Source: Streptomyces tailanensis (lineage in GTDB: Bacteria > Actinomycetota > Actinomycetes > Streptomycetales > Streptomycetaceae). Taken from it: a stretch of 64,000 nt of DNA. Positions 1 to 8,147 of the stretch are shown here, piece by piece; position 1 is the stretch's first letter, and each line of letters begins with the position of its first letter. The stretch lies in the NCBI RefSeq assembly GCF_008386495.1, contig NZ_VTHJ01000014.1, positions 33,040 through 97,039 of the forward strand, written 5' to 3'. The notes under the pieces are model-generated. The model was not told the DNA's origin. It ran no database searches and saw only the letters and a list, made by a program, of their open reading frames with translations. Both the position numbers and the translations under genes were made by a program.

Positions 1-218
1 GAATGCGCCCAAAGCGAGGCATGGGCAAAACTTGCATACCGAAAAAAAGCTATGTGAACGCCCACTGACAGGTCAACTGGCGTGTGATTGTGGCGAGTTG
101 TCGGGTGAGTTGTCCCACGCGTGGTCCGGAACGCCACCGGGACGGATCAAACATCCGTTATCGTTCCGTGATCACTCGGGCGACATCCGATCACACGCTG
201 ATCACACTCTGAAGGAAT
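1..218. other. Upstream non-coding region of the DUF3152 gene
   Basis: No convincing gene is seen here. The stretch is less GC-rich than the rest of the window (A-run around position 43) and probably holds the promoter of the gene starting at 219. A GAAGGAA ribosome-binding site lies directly before that start. Confidence 0.5.
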
Positions 219-1214
219 ATGACCGCGCACAAAGCAACACCCGGGCGTCGAGGCAAGGGCCCTGCGTGCCGGGCGAAGACCTCCGGACGTCGGGGCGGCG
301 CCCCTGGGCGGCGGGCGAAGAAGAGCGTCGCACGTCGTTGGAAGGGCCCGTTATGGGGAGGGCTGGCGGTGATGGCCGTCGTCGGTGCCGCCGGGCTCGC
401 GGCCGTGGTCTGGGCGCCCGGCGACAGGGAGGAGCTGTCCGCCGACGCCGTGCCCAGCTCATCGCCGAGTGAGTCGGCGAGCGAGTCCGCGAGCGGGTCC
501 GCGGGCGAGTCGGGGAGCCCTTCGCCGAGTACGAGTACGTCGCCCAGTAAGCCACCGAGTACGTCGCCGGACGCCACCCTCAGCGAGTCGCCGACCGAGA
601 CACCCGGCAAGTCCCCGAGCACGTCACCCGGTTCGTCCCGGATCGCCATCCCCGAGACCGGGCCGGGGACCTTCACCACGGCATCCGGCACCAGTGCCAA
701 GGCGGGGCAGGGGCGGACCTGGCGCTACCGGGTCGAGGTCGAGAAGGGCCTGGAGCTGTCCGCCGCCGATGTCGCCGAGGAGGTCGAAGGGATCCTGCGT
801 GACCCGCGCGGCTGGACGACGGACGGCAAGTCGGCGTTCCAGCGGGTCTCCGGCGGCGCCACCGACTTCGTCGTCAAGGTCGCGACCCCCGGCACCGTCG
901 ACGACATCTGCGGCGAGCTCGGTCTGAACACCCGCGGCGAGTACAACTGCCAGGCCGGCGAGAACGTCATGGTCAACCTCAAGCGCTGGGAACTGGCGAC
1001 CCCCGTCTACGCCGACGACGTCAAGGCCTACCGCGCCCTGATCATCAACCACGAGGTCGGCCACTTCCTCGGCCACGGCCACGCCGGCTGCCCGGGTGAG
1101 GGCGAACCGGCCCCGGCGATGATGCAGCAGATCAAGGGCATGGACGGCTGCGTCCCCAACGTCTGGCCGTACGACGAGCGGGGGCGGTTCCTCACGGGGC
1201 CCGCCGTACCCTGA
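219..1214 (+). CDS. DUF3152 domain protein, exported, metalloprotease-like
   Basis: A 331-residue protein. The first 45 residues are very basic, followed by one membrane segment (about residues 46-66), so the rest probably lies outside the cell. Residues 75-145 form a Ser/Pro/Thr-rich linker. The C-terminal part (about 165-331) matches DUF3152 and carries the zincin-like motif NHEVGHFLGHGH, i.e. HExxHxxGxxH with Gly before the second His, the typical zinc-binding arrangement of metzincin-like proteases. A GAAGGAA ribosome-binding site precedes the ATG. The substrate is unknown. Peptidase activity is inferred from the motif; the family itself is uncharacterised. The gene stands alone, 70 bp before the ATP-grasp gene. 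Confidence 0.85.
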   Translation: MTAHKATPGRRGKGPACRAKTSGRRGGAPGRRAKKSVARRWKGPLWGGLAVMAVVGAAGLAAVVWAPGDREELSADAVPSSSPSESASESASGSAGESGSPSPSTSTSPSKPPSTSPDATLSESPTETPGKSPSTSPGSSRIAIPETGPGTFTTASGTSAKAGQGRTWRYRVEVEKGLELSAADVAEEVEGILRDPRGWTTDGKSAFQRVSGGATDFVVKVATPGTVDDICGELGLNTRGEYNCQAGENVMVNLKRWELATPVYADDVKAYRALIINHEVGHFLGHGHAGCPGEGEPAPAMMQQIKGMDGCVPNVWPYDERGRFLTGPAVP

Positions 1215-1284
1215 GCCGGAGCGCCCACGCATCAGCACAAGGGCGACAGCCGTACAAGAACGGTCATACGAGAATGGAGTGCCC

Positions 1285-2190
1285 GTGGCCCGCACAGCCG
1301 CCCCCCGCATAGCCCTCGCCACCTACGACCCCGAGCCGGGGGCCACCGTCGACCGGGATCTGCCGGGGCTGGTGGGCGCGCTGCGGGAGGCGGGGGCGGA
1401 CGCGGTGGCCGTGAGCTGGGACGACCCGGCGGTCGACTGGTCCGGTCATGACCTCGTCGTCATCCGGTCCACCTGGGACTACAGCTGGCGCGCGGCCGAG
1501 TTCGCGGCCTGGGTGGAGAAGTGCGGCAACGCCACCCGGCTCGCCAATCCGGCCGAGGTCGTGCGGTGGAACACCGACAAGCGGTACCTGGGGGATCTCA
1601 CGAAGGCCGGGGTGCCCGTCGTGCCCACGGCCTATCTCGCGCCGGGCGACCCCGTCGACCTTCCTACCGCGCACGAGTACGTCGTGAAACCCACCTCCGG
1701 CGCGGGCGCCCGGTTCGCCGCGCGGTACACCCCCGAGCGGCGGGACACCGCCGTACGGCATGTCGAGCGGATGCACGCCGAGGGGCTCACCGCGATGGTG
1801 CAGCCCTTCGTGACGAGCATCGACACCGCCGGTGAGCGGGCGCTGCAGTTCTTCGGCGGCCGTCTGCTGCACGCCAGTCGGAAGGGGGCGGTGCTGGCGC
1901 CCGGCACGGCGTACGACGCCGACAAGGTCGCCCACCCGGACCTGGTGCCCTGGACCCCGACCGAGGCCGAACTCGCCGTCGCCGAGCGGGCGTTGGCCGC
2001 CGTACCCGTGGCCGTACCGGGCGCGTCCGAGCTGCTGTACGCGCGGGTCGACCTCGTCACCGGTGAGGACGGGCAGCCGTGCGTGATGGAGTTGGAGCTC
2101 ATCGAGCCCAACCTCTTCCTGCGGCTGCACACCGGCTCGCTGCCCCGCGTGGTCGAGGCGATCCTGGCGGCGGCCGGCGCCTCGCGCTGA
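1285..2190 (+). CDS. ATP-grasp domain protein (RimK/glutathione synthetase-like)
   Basis: About 301 residues with an ATP-grasp fold: an N-terminal pre-ATP-grasp part (to about residue 95), then an ATP-binding part with the glycine-rich loop VVKPTSGAGARF (about 137-148), and the metal-ligand segment CVMELELIEPNLFLRLH near residue 270. Such enzymes join a carboxylate to an amine or thiol with ATP through an acyl-phosphate. The actual substrates cannot be told. GTG 1285 is chosen because GGAG at 1276-1279 sits five bases before it; GTG 1279 in the same frame is possible. Adjacent genes give no pathway hint. Confidence 0.8.
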   Translation: MARTAAPRIALATYDPEPGATVDRDLPGLVGALREAGADAVAVSWDDPAVDWSGHDLVVIRSTWDYSWRAAEFAAWVEKCGNATRLANPAEVVRWNTDKRYLGDLTKAGVPVVPTAYLAPGDPVDLPTAHEYVVKPTSGAGARFAARYTPERRDTAVRHVERMHAEGLTAMVQPFVTSIDTAGERALQFFGGRLLHASRKGAVLAPGTAYDADKVAHPDLVPWTPTEAELAVAERALAAVPVAVPGASELLYARVDLVTGEDGQPCVMELELIEPNLFLRLHTGSLPRVVEAILAAAGASR

Positions 2191-2275
2191 TCCCCGTACC
2201 CACCTGGGTACCTCACTCGAAGAGGCGGCAAATTCAGGAAGCCGCCGTTCCGCCCGTGCCCGCCGCCCACCCTTC

Positions 2276-4795
2276 GTGGTTACAACAGCTCGTACGGGAA
2301 CCACAACTGAGGGCGTGACCGGGATCGTGTGCGGATCGGAGTCGCGGCGCACTTCCGGCTTCCCGGCGGAGCTGACGAGCTTCGTGGGGCGGCGGGACGA
2401 GGCGGCGGATGTCAGGCGGTTGCTGTCGGCGGGGAGACTGCTGACGCTGACCGGACCCGGCGGGGTGGGCAAGACCCGGCTCGCCGGGCATGTGGTGGGG
2501 CAGGTCGCGCGGGCCTTCCCGGACGGGGTGTGGCTCGTACCGCTGGCGGCCCTGCGGGACGAGGTGTTCGTCCCGCACGCCGTGAACGACGCGCTAGGCG
2601 TGCGCAACGAGACCGTACGGCCGCCGCTGGACATCCTCGTCGAGTACCTGCGGGAGCGGCGGTTGCTCATCGTCCTCGACAACTGCGAGCATCTGCTGCG
2701 CAGTTGCGCGGTGCTCGCGGGAACCGTGCTCGCGGCGACCGAGGGGGTACGGATCCTCGCCACCAGCCGGCATCGGCTCGGGCTGGTCGGCGAGCAGCTC
2801 TTCGAGGTGCCGCCGCTGCCCGCGCCCGCGGCAGAGGAGCTGGGCCCGTCGGCAGGCGCCTCGGTGGTCGACAGCTTCCCCGCGCTGCGGCTGTTCGCCG
2901 ACCGGGCGGCGGCCGTGGTCCCCGGCTTCACGGTCGGCGAGGGCAACCAGGAAGCGGTGGCCCGGCTCTGCCGCCGCCTGGACGGCCTGCCGCTCGCCAT
3001 CGAACTGGCGGCGGTCCGGGTCCGCGCCCTCGGCGTGGACCAGCTCGTCGAACGCCTCGACGACCGCTATCAACTCCTCACCTGCGGCAGCCCCGCCTCC
3101 GCACCCCGCCACCGCACCCTCCGCTCCGCCGTCGACTGGAGCCACGAACTGTGCACCCCCCAGGAGCAGTTGGTGTGGGCAAGGCTGTCGGTCTTCGTCG
3201 GCGGCTTCGACCTGGCCGCGGCGGAGGCGGTCTGCGGCGGGGACGGAAGGGGAGAGGGCATGGACCCGGTCGACGTGCTGGACGCCGTCGCCGGGCTGGT
3301 GGACAAGTCGGTGCTTGTGCGGGAGGAATACGGGGGGCGGGTGCGGTATCGGCTGCTGGTTTCTCTGCGTGACTACGGGCTGGAGAAGCTTCAGGAGTTG
3401 GGCGGGGCGACGGAGACGCGGCGGCGGCATCGGGATCACTTTGCGCGGCTGGGGGCCGAGTACGAGCAGGCCTGGTTCGGGCCCGACCAGATGGAGATCA
3501 CCGAGCGGCTGCGGATCGACCAGGACAACTACCGGGCCGCGCTGGACTTCTGCCTCACCACCCCCGGCGAGGCCCAGCACGGGCTACGGCTGGCCGCCGG
3601 TCTGTGGTTCCACTGGGTGGCGTGCGGCATCTGGGGGGAGGGGCGGCACTGGATGGACGGTGCGTTGCTGGCCGGGGCCCGGCCGGACGTGGCGCTGACC
3701 CGGGCCCTGTGGGCGGGCGCCCTGATGTCGCTGGTCCACAGCCGCTCGGCCGCCGTCCTGGCCGGCCTCGACCCGGCGTACGCCGCGGCGGCGGCCGACA
3801 AGGAACTCCCGGTGCCTGCCCCGCCCCCCGTCCCGGCCGGCGCCCTCGGCCCTGCCCGCGCCCGTACCTGCACCGCCAACTTCGTCGTCCTCACCCGCGT
3901 CGAGCTGGCCTGCACCCTCGTCAGCCGGGGCCGCGCGGCGGAGGCGATCCCGCTGTGCGCCGAGGCCGTCGCCCTGTGCGAGGCGCACGGCGAACAGTGG
4001 GCCCGGGCCTGGGCGTTGCGCACGCTCGCGCTGGCGCACTGGTCGATGGGGGAGTACGAGCGGGCCGCCGCGCACGCGCGGACCTGTCTGCGGCTGCCGT
4101 ACACCGTGCGGCAGCACCAGAGTCTCGCCCGCACTCTCGATCTGCTCGCCGCCGCCGAGGCCCTGGCGGGCGAGGCCGAGCGGGCCGCCGTACTGCGCGG
4201 CGCGGTCGACCGCATCTGGCACGACATCGGCGGCAACCCCACGGAGTCCCCGCACCCGGGCCGCCGCCCCCGGACCGCCGAACACCACGCCCGCCGCGCC
4301 CTCGGCGACCACGTCTACGAACGGGCACACCGGCACGGTGCCGGCCTGTCCGTGGCGGAGGCCGTCGCCTACGCCCTCGGCGAGCGGCCCCACGAGGACA
4401 CCGCCCCGGCCGTAGGCGGGAACGCCGACCGGACGGCGGTCGTGGGCGAAGGCCCCGGCTCGACCGGCGGCGCCGACGCATCGGCCGCGGCAGCGTCGCA
4501 CACGGGCTCCGCGCCGCCGGTCGTGCGTGACAACGGCTCGATCCCGGGCAGAAGCCCCGGCTCCGTCCCCGACTCCGCCCCCGGCCCCGGCGGCCCAGAG
4601 CCCGTCCCGCTCACCCGGCGCGAACTCCAGGTCGCCGCCCTCGTCGCCCAGGGCCGCACCAACAAGCAGATCGCCGACCACCTCGTCATCGCCCGTCGTA
4701 CCGCCGAGGGTCATGTCGAGCGCATCCTCGGCAAGCTGGGCTTCCACAACCGCAGTCAGGTGGCGGCCTGGTTCAGCGCGCGGTCGCGGCCGTAG
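2276..4795 (+). CDS. Large NB-ARC/TPR regulator with C-terminal LuxR helix-turn-helix
   Basis: An 839-residue signal-transduction ATPase. FVGRRDE begins the ATPase domain near residue 36. The Walker A motif TGPGGVGKTRL lies near 60-70 and Walker B LLIVLDNCEH near 128. A winged-helix and TPR-like helical region follows (about 270-650). A disordered Ala/Gly/Pro linker (about 690-775) joins the C-terminal LuxR HTH (LTRRELQVAALVAQGRTNKQ, then AEGHVERILGKLGF). In this family nucleotide state controls oligomerisation and DNA binding. The start is uncertain: GTG 2276 has no clear ribosome-binding site, and GTG 2315 is possible without loss of the domain. The 3' end overlaps the convergent gene by 40 bp; the stop lies in a GCCGTA hexanucleotide repeat. 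Confidence 0.85.
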   Translation: MVTTARTGTTTEGVTGIVCGSESRRTSGFPAELTSFVGRRDEAADVRRLLSAGRLLTLTGPGGVGKTRLAGHVVGQVARAFPDGVWLVPLAALRDEVFVPHAVNDALGVRNETVRPPLDILVEYLRERRLLIVLDNCEHLLRSCAVLAGTVLAATEGVRILATSRHRLGLVGEQLFEVPPLPAPAAEELGPSAGASVVDSFPALRLFADRAAAVVPGFTVGEGNQEAVARLCRRLDGLPLAIELAAVRVRALGVDQLVERLDDRYQLLTCGSPASAPRHRTLRSAVDWSHELCTPQEQLVWARLSVFVGGFDLAAAEAVCGGDGRGEGMDPVDVLDAVAGLVDKSVLVREEYGGRVRYRLLVSLRDYGLEKLQELGGATETRRRHRDHFARLGAEYEQAWFGPDQMEITERLRIDQDNYRAALDFCLTTPGEAQHGLRLAAGLWFHWVACGIWGEGRHWMDGALLAGARPDVALTRALWAGALMSLVHSRSAAVLAGLDPAYAAAAADKELPVPAPPPVPAGALGPARARTCTANFVVLTRVELACTLVSRGRAAEAIPLCAEAVALCEAHGEQWARAWALRTLALAHWSMGEYERAAAHARTCLRLPYTVRQHQSLARTLDLLAAAEALAGEAERAAVLRGAVDRIWHDIGGNPTESPHPGRRPRTAEHHARRALGDHVYERAHRHGAGLSVAEAVAYALGERPHEDTAPAVGGNADRTAVVGEGPGSTGGADASAAAASHTGSAPPVVRDNGSIPGRSPGSVPDSAPGPGGPEPVPLTRRELQVAALVAQGRTNKQIADHLVIARRTAEGHVERILGKLGFHNRSQVAAWFSARSRP

Positions 4796-5274
4796 CCGTA
4801 GCCGTAGCCGTAGCCGTGGGGACCATCGGGAGCGGGGACGCGGACGGAGAGGGTCGTCGTGGTGCCCTGAGGGGTGGCGTGGAGTTCGAGGCGCCCGGCC
4901 AGCGACCGGACGAGGGACCGGGCGAGACGCGGCCCGTGCGCGTCGGGCCGCGCCGCGAGAAGCCCGGGTCCGCTGTCCGTGACCTCACAGCGCAACTCGC
5001 CTGCCAGAACACGCAGTTCGATGCACCCGGTTGTCCGCCTCGTTTCCGTCGTCCTCGTCGTCTCCGTACTGCCGTCGTGGGTCACGGAGTGGGCGGCCAG
5101 TTCCCAAGCGGCCTGTACGAAGGTGCCGCCTGCGGGGCCGTCCAGTCCGGCCCGTAGGGCACCGTCCGCGATCAGGCTGCGCAGGAGGGGCAGTTCGGCC
5201 GCGTCGTACTCCATCCGCAGCAGCCGCTCCCCACACCTACCCCTGGCGATGACCGAACGCCCCACGTCGCTCAC
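4756..5274 (-). CDS. RsbW/SpoIIAB-like ATP-binding protein with altered N-box
   Basis: A 172-residue HATPase_c protein of the type used as anti-sigma factor or serine kinase in actinobacteria. The ATP lid region VTDSGPGLL is present. The N-box, normally ExxxN, reads WELAAHSVTH, so the Mg-chelating Asn is His; catalytic competence is doubtful. The C-terminus is a Gly-Tyr repeat encoded by the GCCGTA hexanucleotide array and overlaps the end of the LuxR gene. Its ATG overlaps the stop of the upstream MEDS-STAS gene (ATGA at 5271-5274), so the two are translationally coupled and probably act together. Could alternatively be a pure binding module without kinase activity. Confidence 0.8.
   Translation of the reverse strand: MSDVGRSVIARGRCGERLLRMEYDAAELPLLRSLIADGALRAGLDGPAGGTFVQAAWELAAHSVTHDGSTETTRTTETRRTTGCIELRVLAGELRCEVTDSGPGLLAARPDAHGPRLARSLVRSLAGRLELHATPQGTTTTLSVRVPAPDGPHGYGYGYGYGRDRALNQAAT
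4789..4818. repeat. GCCGTA hexanucleotide tandem repeat
   Basis: About five units of GCCGTA span the stop codon of the LuxR-type gene and encode the Gly-Tyr repeat at the C-terminus of the convergent ATP-binding protein. The unit is a multiple of three, so length changes would not shift either frame. Confidence 0.85.
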
Positions 5275-6206
5275 CGCGCCCCTTCCCCGCCGTCGTTCCC
5301 GCTCTCCCGCTCCTCCTCCACGCTGACCACCAGCTGCGGCACCTCGCCGGCGCCCAGCTGATCAAGGACCAGCCCGAGCAACTCCCCGCAGCGCACGGTG
5401 AGTTCGCTGCCGGTCGGCAGTGACGAGGCGAGGCTGATCAGCTGCCAGGCGCAGTGCGCCTCCATGAAGCACAGGTCCCGCAGGTCGAGGACGACGCGAC
5501 GGGGCCCGGAGTCCTCACGCCGCTCCAGCGCCTCACGTAGGGCCTCGACGAACTCCGTCCGCGTACTCGGCTCCGCTGAGCCGGCGATCCGGCCGCCGTC
5601 CGGGCTCTCGGTGACGTCCAGCGCGTCCAGTCGCTCCATGACCCGCAGCGGGTGGACCTTGCCGACATCGGCGGCCATGCCGTCGCCGAACCGCTGCCGG
5701 TCGTACCAGCAGATCGCGGTGAACAGCGGGTCCGTGAACAGGGGGGCCACCGACGCCTCGTAGTCCAGCAGCCGGTCCTGGTCGAGGTTCACCCGTGACG
5801 CCCAGCTCATGTCGGCGGTGACCCGCAGCCCCGACCAGCCCTCGCTGAAGGCGCGGTCGACCTCCGCCGTGTACGCGTCGATCGTGCGCTGCTCCAGGAA
5901 CCGCCCGTCCGGGACGTACATCTCCGTGTTGCGCTTGAGTGACAGCTGCCCACTGGCCCGTGCCGTCACGACCTGACCGCCGCCCCGGTCCAGCAGGGAG
6001 ACGACCTCGTCGTCGCTGAGGTCGTCCGGGTCCATGACCAGCAGGATCTTCTCCCCGCGCGCCAGACTCGTCCGGGTGTACGCCGTGAACACCTTCCACG
6101 GCGACTCGCCGTCATCCCCGTCGCCACCAGCCCCCATACAGGCATGATCACCCAGCTGAAGCCGCTCAACAGGCACGGTTCGCTCCGCGGGGTGCCGGCT
6201 TGTCAT
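5271..6206 (-). CDS. MEDS-domain sensor fused to a STAS domain
   Basis: A 311-residue cytoplasmic protein. Residues about 12-190 are a MEDS (DcmR-like sensory) domain, starting at LQLGDHACMG and containing KILLVMDPDDLSDDEVV. Residues about 215-300 are a STAS domain (VVLDLRDLCFMEAHCAWQL). In anti-sigma antagonists this segment normally reads DSSG and carries the phosphorylated Ser; here it is EAHC, so no phosphosite is present. ATG 6206 is chosen because GGGAGG lies just upstream; longer in-frame extensions are Ser-rich and run into a repeat. It is coupled by ATGA overlap to the ATP-binding partner downstream. Probably a partner-switching input module; the ligand is unknown. Confidence 0.85.
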   Translation of the reverse strand: MTSRHPAERTVPVERLQLGDHACMGAGGDGDDGESPWKVFTAYTRTSLARGEKILLVMDPDDLSDDEVVSLLDRGGGQVVTARASGQLSLKRNTEMYVPDGRFLEQRTIDAYTAEVDRAFSEGWSGLRVTADMSWASRVNLDQDRLLDYEASVAPLFTDPLFTAICWYDRQRFGDGMAADVGKVHPLRVMERLDALDVTESPDGGRIAGSAEPSTRTEFVEALREALERREDSGPRRVVLDLRDLCFMEAHCAWQLISLASSLPTGSELTVRCGELLGLVLDQLGAGEVPQLVVSVEEERESGNDGGEGAR

Positions 6207-6397
6207 CGGGACGCCTCCCTTTGAGGACTGCGAGGACGAGGACTGCGAGGACTGCGAGGACTCGGGACTCTGCACGGACCGTAGGCCCAGGGACGGTGCC
6301 ATCGGGCGGATGTTCGCGAATGGCCTACTTGGGTCCGGCTTTGGGGCAAAGATGGACACAGCCGACCGGTCACGTCCATAACCCCGGCCCGCACCAA

Positions 6398-6470
6398 ATA
6401 GGGGCGCGGGGCTGTGACATTTGCGGCTCCGCCGCGTGGGCGCGACAAGCCACAAACAACCCGCAGTCGC
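6398..6470 (-). repeat. Dispersed terminator-like repeat, copy A
   Basis: About 50 bases starting ATAGGGGCGCGGGGCTGTGA are nearly identical to positions 16495-16545. Read on the minus strand it can fold: CAGCCCC pairs with a GGGGCTG-like arm, enclosing a GCGGC-TCC-GCCGC hairpin. It begins 25 bp after the stop of the minus-strand gene ending at 6495, so it may act as that operon's terminator. Confidence 0.75.
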
Positions 6471-6494
6471 CGTCATACGCAGGTGATCGAGCTC

Positions 6495-7106
6495 TCAGGC
6501 ACCAATGCCGACCCGCTGCAACAGGCCCCATGTGAACTCGGCGACACACTCACGCCGCACCCCCCGCGCATCAGGCGCGACAAACGCCAACCCCCACCGC
6601 GTAGGCGCCGTCCCCTCCAACGGCCGAGCGGGCGCGAACGCCCGCGCCACCTCGTCCACCGTGCAGGACCAGGGAACGAGGTCCTCCAGGGAACGCAGCT
6701 CAGGCCCGGCCGCCCCCGGCGCCCGCACCAGCCACTCGTTCCACACCACCCCGTTCGGCGAGACCATCACCTCGAACCGAAGATCCGCCCACAACGGCAC
6801 CGGCCACAACCACGCCTCACACTCCAGGTCACCGATCTTCCGGGGCACGACCGACTCCGGAGCCCCCAGGACCGACCGGTACCGAGACGCGGCGCCCCGC
6901 CCCCGCGGGGCTCGCACCATCGCCTGCCACCGCCGGTTCGCCTCCCGCATCTCGGCGATCGACACGCCCAGCTCATGCCGGGCGTCCTCGACGAGCTCCG
7001 GATTGTGGTCGGCCATGCGCCGCAGCAGTACCAACTGGAAGTCGAGCGGAGTGAACGGACGTGACGAGGGCCCGGAGGGGCTACCGGATCGCTTCTCGGG
7101 AGACAT
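6495..7106 (-). CDS. Conserved hypothetical protein, last gene of the envelope operon
   Basis: About 203 residues, not recognised. The N-terminus is polar and disordered (RSGSPSGPSSRPFTPLDF), followed by a helical segment ELVEDARHELGVSIAEMREANRRW and a mixed alpha/beta domain rich in Trp and Pro (EAWLWPVPLWADLRFEVMVS). No signal peptide or membrane segment is seen, so it is probably cytoplasmic. The start overlaps the end of the FkbM methyltransferase gene by about 26 bp, which ties it to the long operon. ATG 7106 is used; ATG 7115 is equally possible, and neither has a clear ribosome-binding site, consistent with coupling. Confidence 0.65.
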   Translation of the reverse strand: MSPEKRSGSPSGPSSRPFTPLDFQLVLLRRMADHNPELVEDARHELGVSIAEMREANRRWQAMVRAPRGRGAASRYRSVLGAPESVVPRKIGDLECEAWLWPVPLWADLRFEVMVSPNGVVWNEWLVRAPGAAGPELRSLEDLVPWSCTVDEVARAFAPARPLEGTAPTRWGLAFVAPDARGVRRECVAEFTWGLLQRVGIGA

Positions 7107-7902
7107 GTGCCCCATCGTGGCGTACCGCGCCGGAGGCGGAGGGCCGCCGCCCGTCCGGAAGGAACAGCACCGAGTTGACATACCGCGGCCCCCCGAACGG
7201 CAGCACCCTTCGTAGCAGCCCCCGGGAGGCGACGTACGAGGTCCGGGCCTGGTGGGCCTCCAGAGCGGCCGGATCGAGGGGGAGCCAGGGCCGCCCGGGG
7301 AGGACCCAGCCGGCGTAGCCGAAGCCGGCGAGGAGGTCGACGACCGGGGCGATCGGCTGGATACGGGACTCCAGTTCGACGAAGAGCGCAGGCCGATCCC
7401 GGACGAGGAGGCCGGACGCGCCCCGCAGGACGGCCAGTTCGTTGCCGTCGACGTCGATCTTGATGAAGCCGACATCGGTAAGGCCGAGCCCGTCCAACGT
7501 GACGCACCGGACGTCCAGCGCACGGGCGTGGATGTCCCGCCGGACCAGCGACGACACACCCCGCTCGCCGTCGTCGTGCGGCGGCAGCCAGAGCCGGGCC
7601 GTGCCGGGCCGGTCCGACGCGGCGGCCTGGACGACGCGGACGTTGGCGGGGGCCGCCGAGGTGAGCAGCCGGGCCAGCCGGGGCACCGGCTCCACGGTCA
7701 CCACACGTCCGGCTCGCCTCGACAGTCGCCGCGTCCAGGGGCCGTACCAGCCGCCGACGTCCACGGCCGTACCGCAGTCCGGCGGGCACAGTTCGTCGAG
7801 CCGGGCCAGTTCGGGTTCGAAGCGCGGGTAGACGAGCCGGGCGGCCGCGGCGACCAGCCGGTCCGGCAGGAGCGGCGCGAGACGGGCGGCCAGGGTGGTC
7901 AT
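7081..7902 (-). CDS. FkbM-family SAM-dependent methyltransferase
   Basis: A 273-residue class I methyltransferase. The SAM-binding motif I is GTAVDVGGWYGPWTRRLSRR near residue 50, followed by VVTVEPVPRLARLL, and the FkbM signature VGFIKIDVDGNELAVLRGA near residue 150. FkbM enzymes O-methylate hydroxyls of sugars or polyketides. In this locus a glycan or glycolipid sugar hydroxyl is a likely target (inference). ATG 7902 overlaps the stop of the Trm112-like gene (ATGA), so translation is coupled. No membrane segment is evident. Confidence 0.85.
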   Translation of the reverse strand: MTTLAARLAPLLPDRLVAAAARLVYPRFEPELARLDELCPPDCGTAVDVGGWYGPWTRRLSRRAGRVVTVEPVPRLARLLTSAAPANVRVVQAAASDRPGTARLWLPPHDDGERGVSSLVRRDIHARALDVRCVTLDGLGLTDVGFIKIDVDGNELAVLRGASGLLVRDRPALFVELESRIQPIAPVVDLLAGFGYAGWVLPGRPWLPLDPAALEAHQARTSYVASRGLLRRVLPFGGPRYVNSVLFLPDGRRPSASGAVRHDGAHVSREAIR

Positions 7903-8147
7903 GAGCTCATCCTCTTCAGAAGGTTCTCGTGTTCGTCCTCCGTCACCTGCTCGCCCGAGGACGGCAACAGCTGCGGAATGCCGTCGACGATCGGGTAACG
8001 CCGGCGCAGGCGGGGGTTGTAGAGCGACTCCGAGGACTCCGACGCCTGCGACGAGTCGCCCGGGCCCTCCTCATGGACCACCAGGTGCAGCGGGCCCTTG
8101 TCCAGCGGGCACGCCAGGATCTGGAGCAACGGGTTGTCGGGGTTCAT
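7899..8147 (-). CDS. Trm112-like small protein
   Basis: An 82-residue protein starting NPLLQILACPLDKGPLHL and containing RRRYPIVDGIPQLLP, the pattern of Trm112/YcaR-type proteins. In eukaryotes and archaea Trm112 activates several methyltransferases. Only one of the usual zinc-binding cysteines is kept, so zinc binding is unlikely. It sits between a transporter and the FkbM methyltransferase, overlapping both by ATGA, so it may stabilise a methyltransferase of this operon (inference). The middle carries a Ser/Glu-rich loop. Confidence 0.8.
   Translation of the reverse strand: MNPDNPLLQILACPLDKGPLHLVVHEEGPGDSSQASESSESLYNPRLRRRYPIVDGIPQLLPSSGEQVTEDEHENLLKRMSS

Noticed and set aside
32..472. 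Open frame at the window start
   Set aside because: It overlaps the DUF3152 gene in another frame and has no recognisable content.
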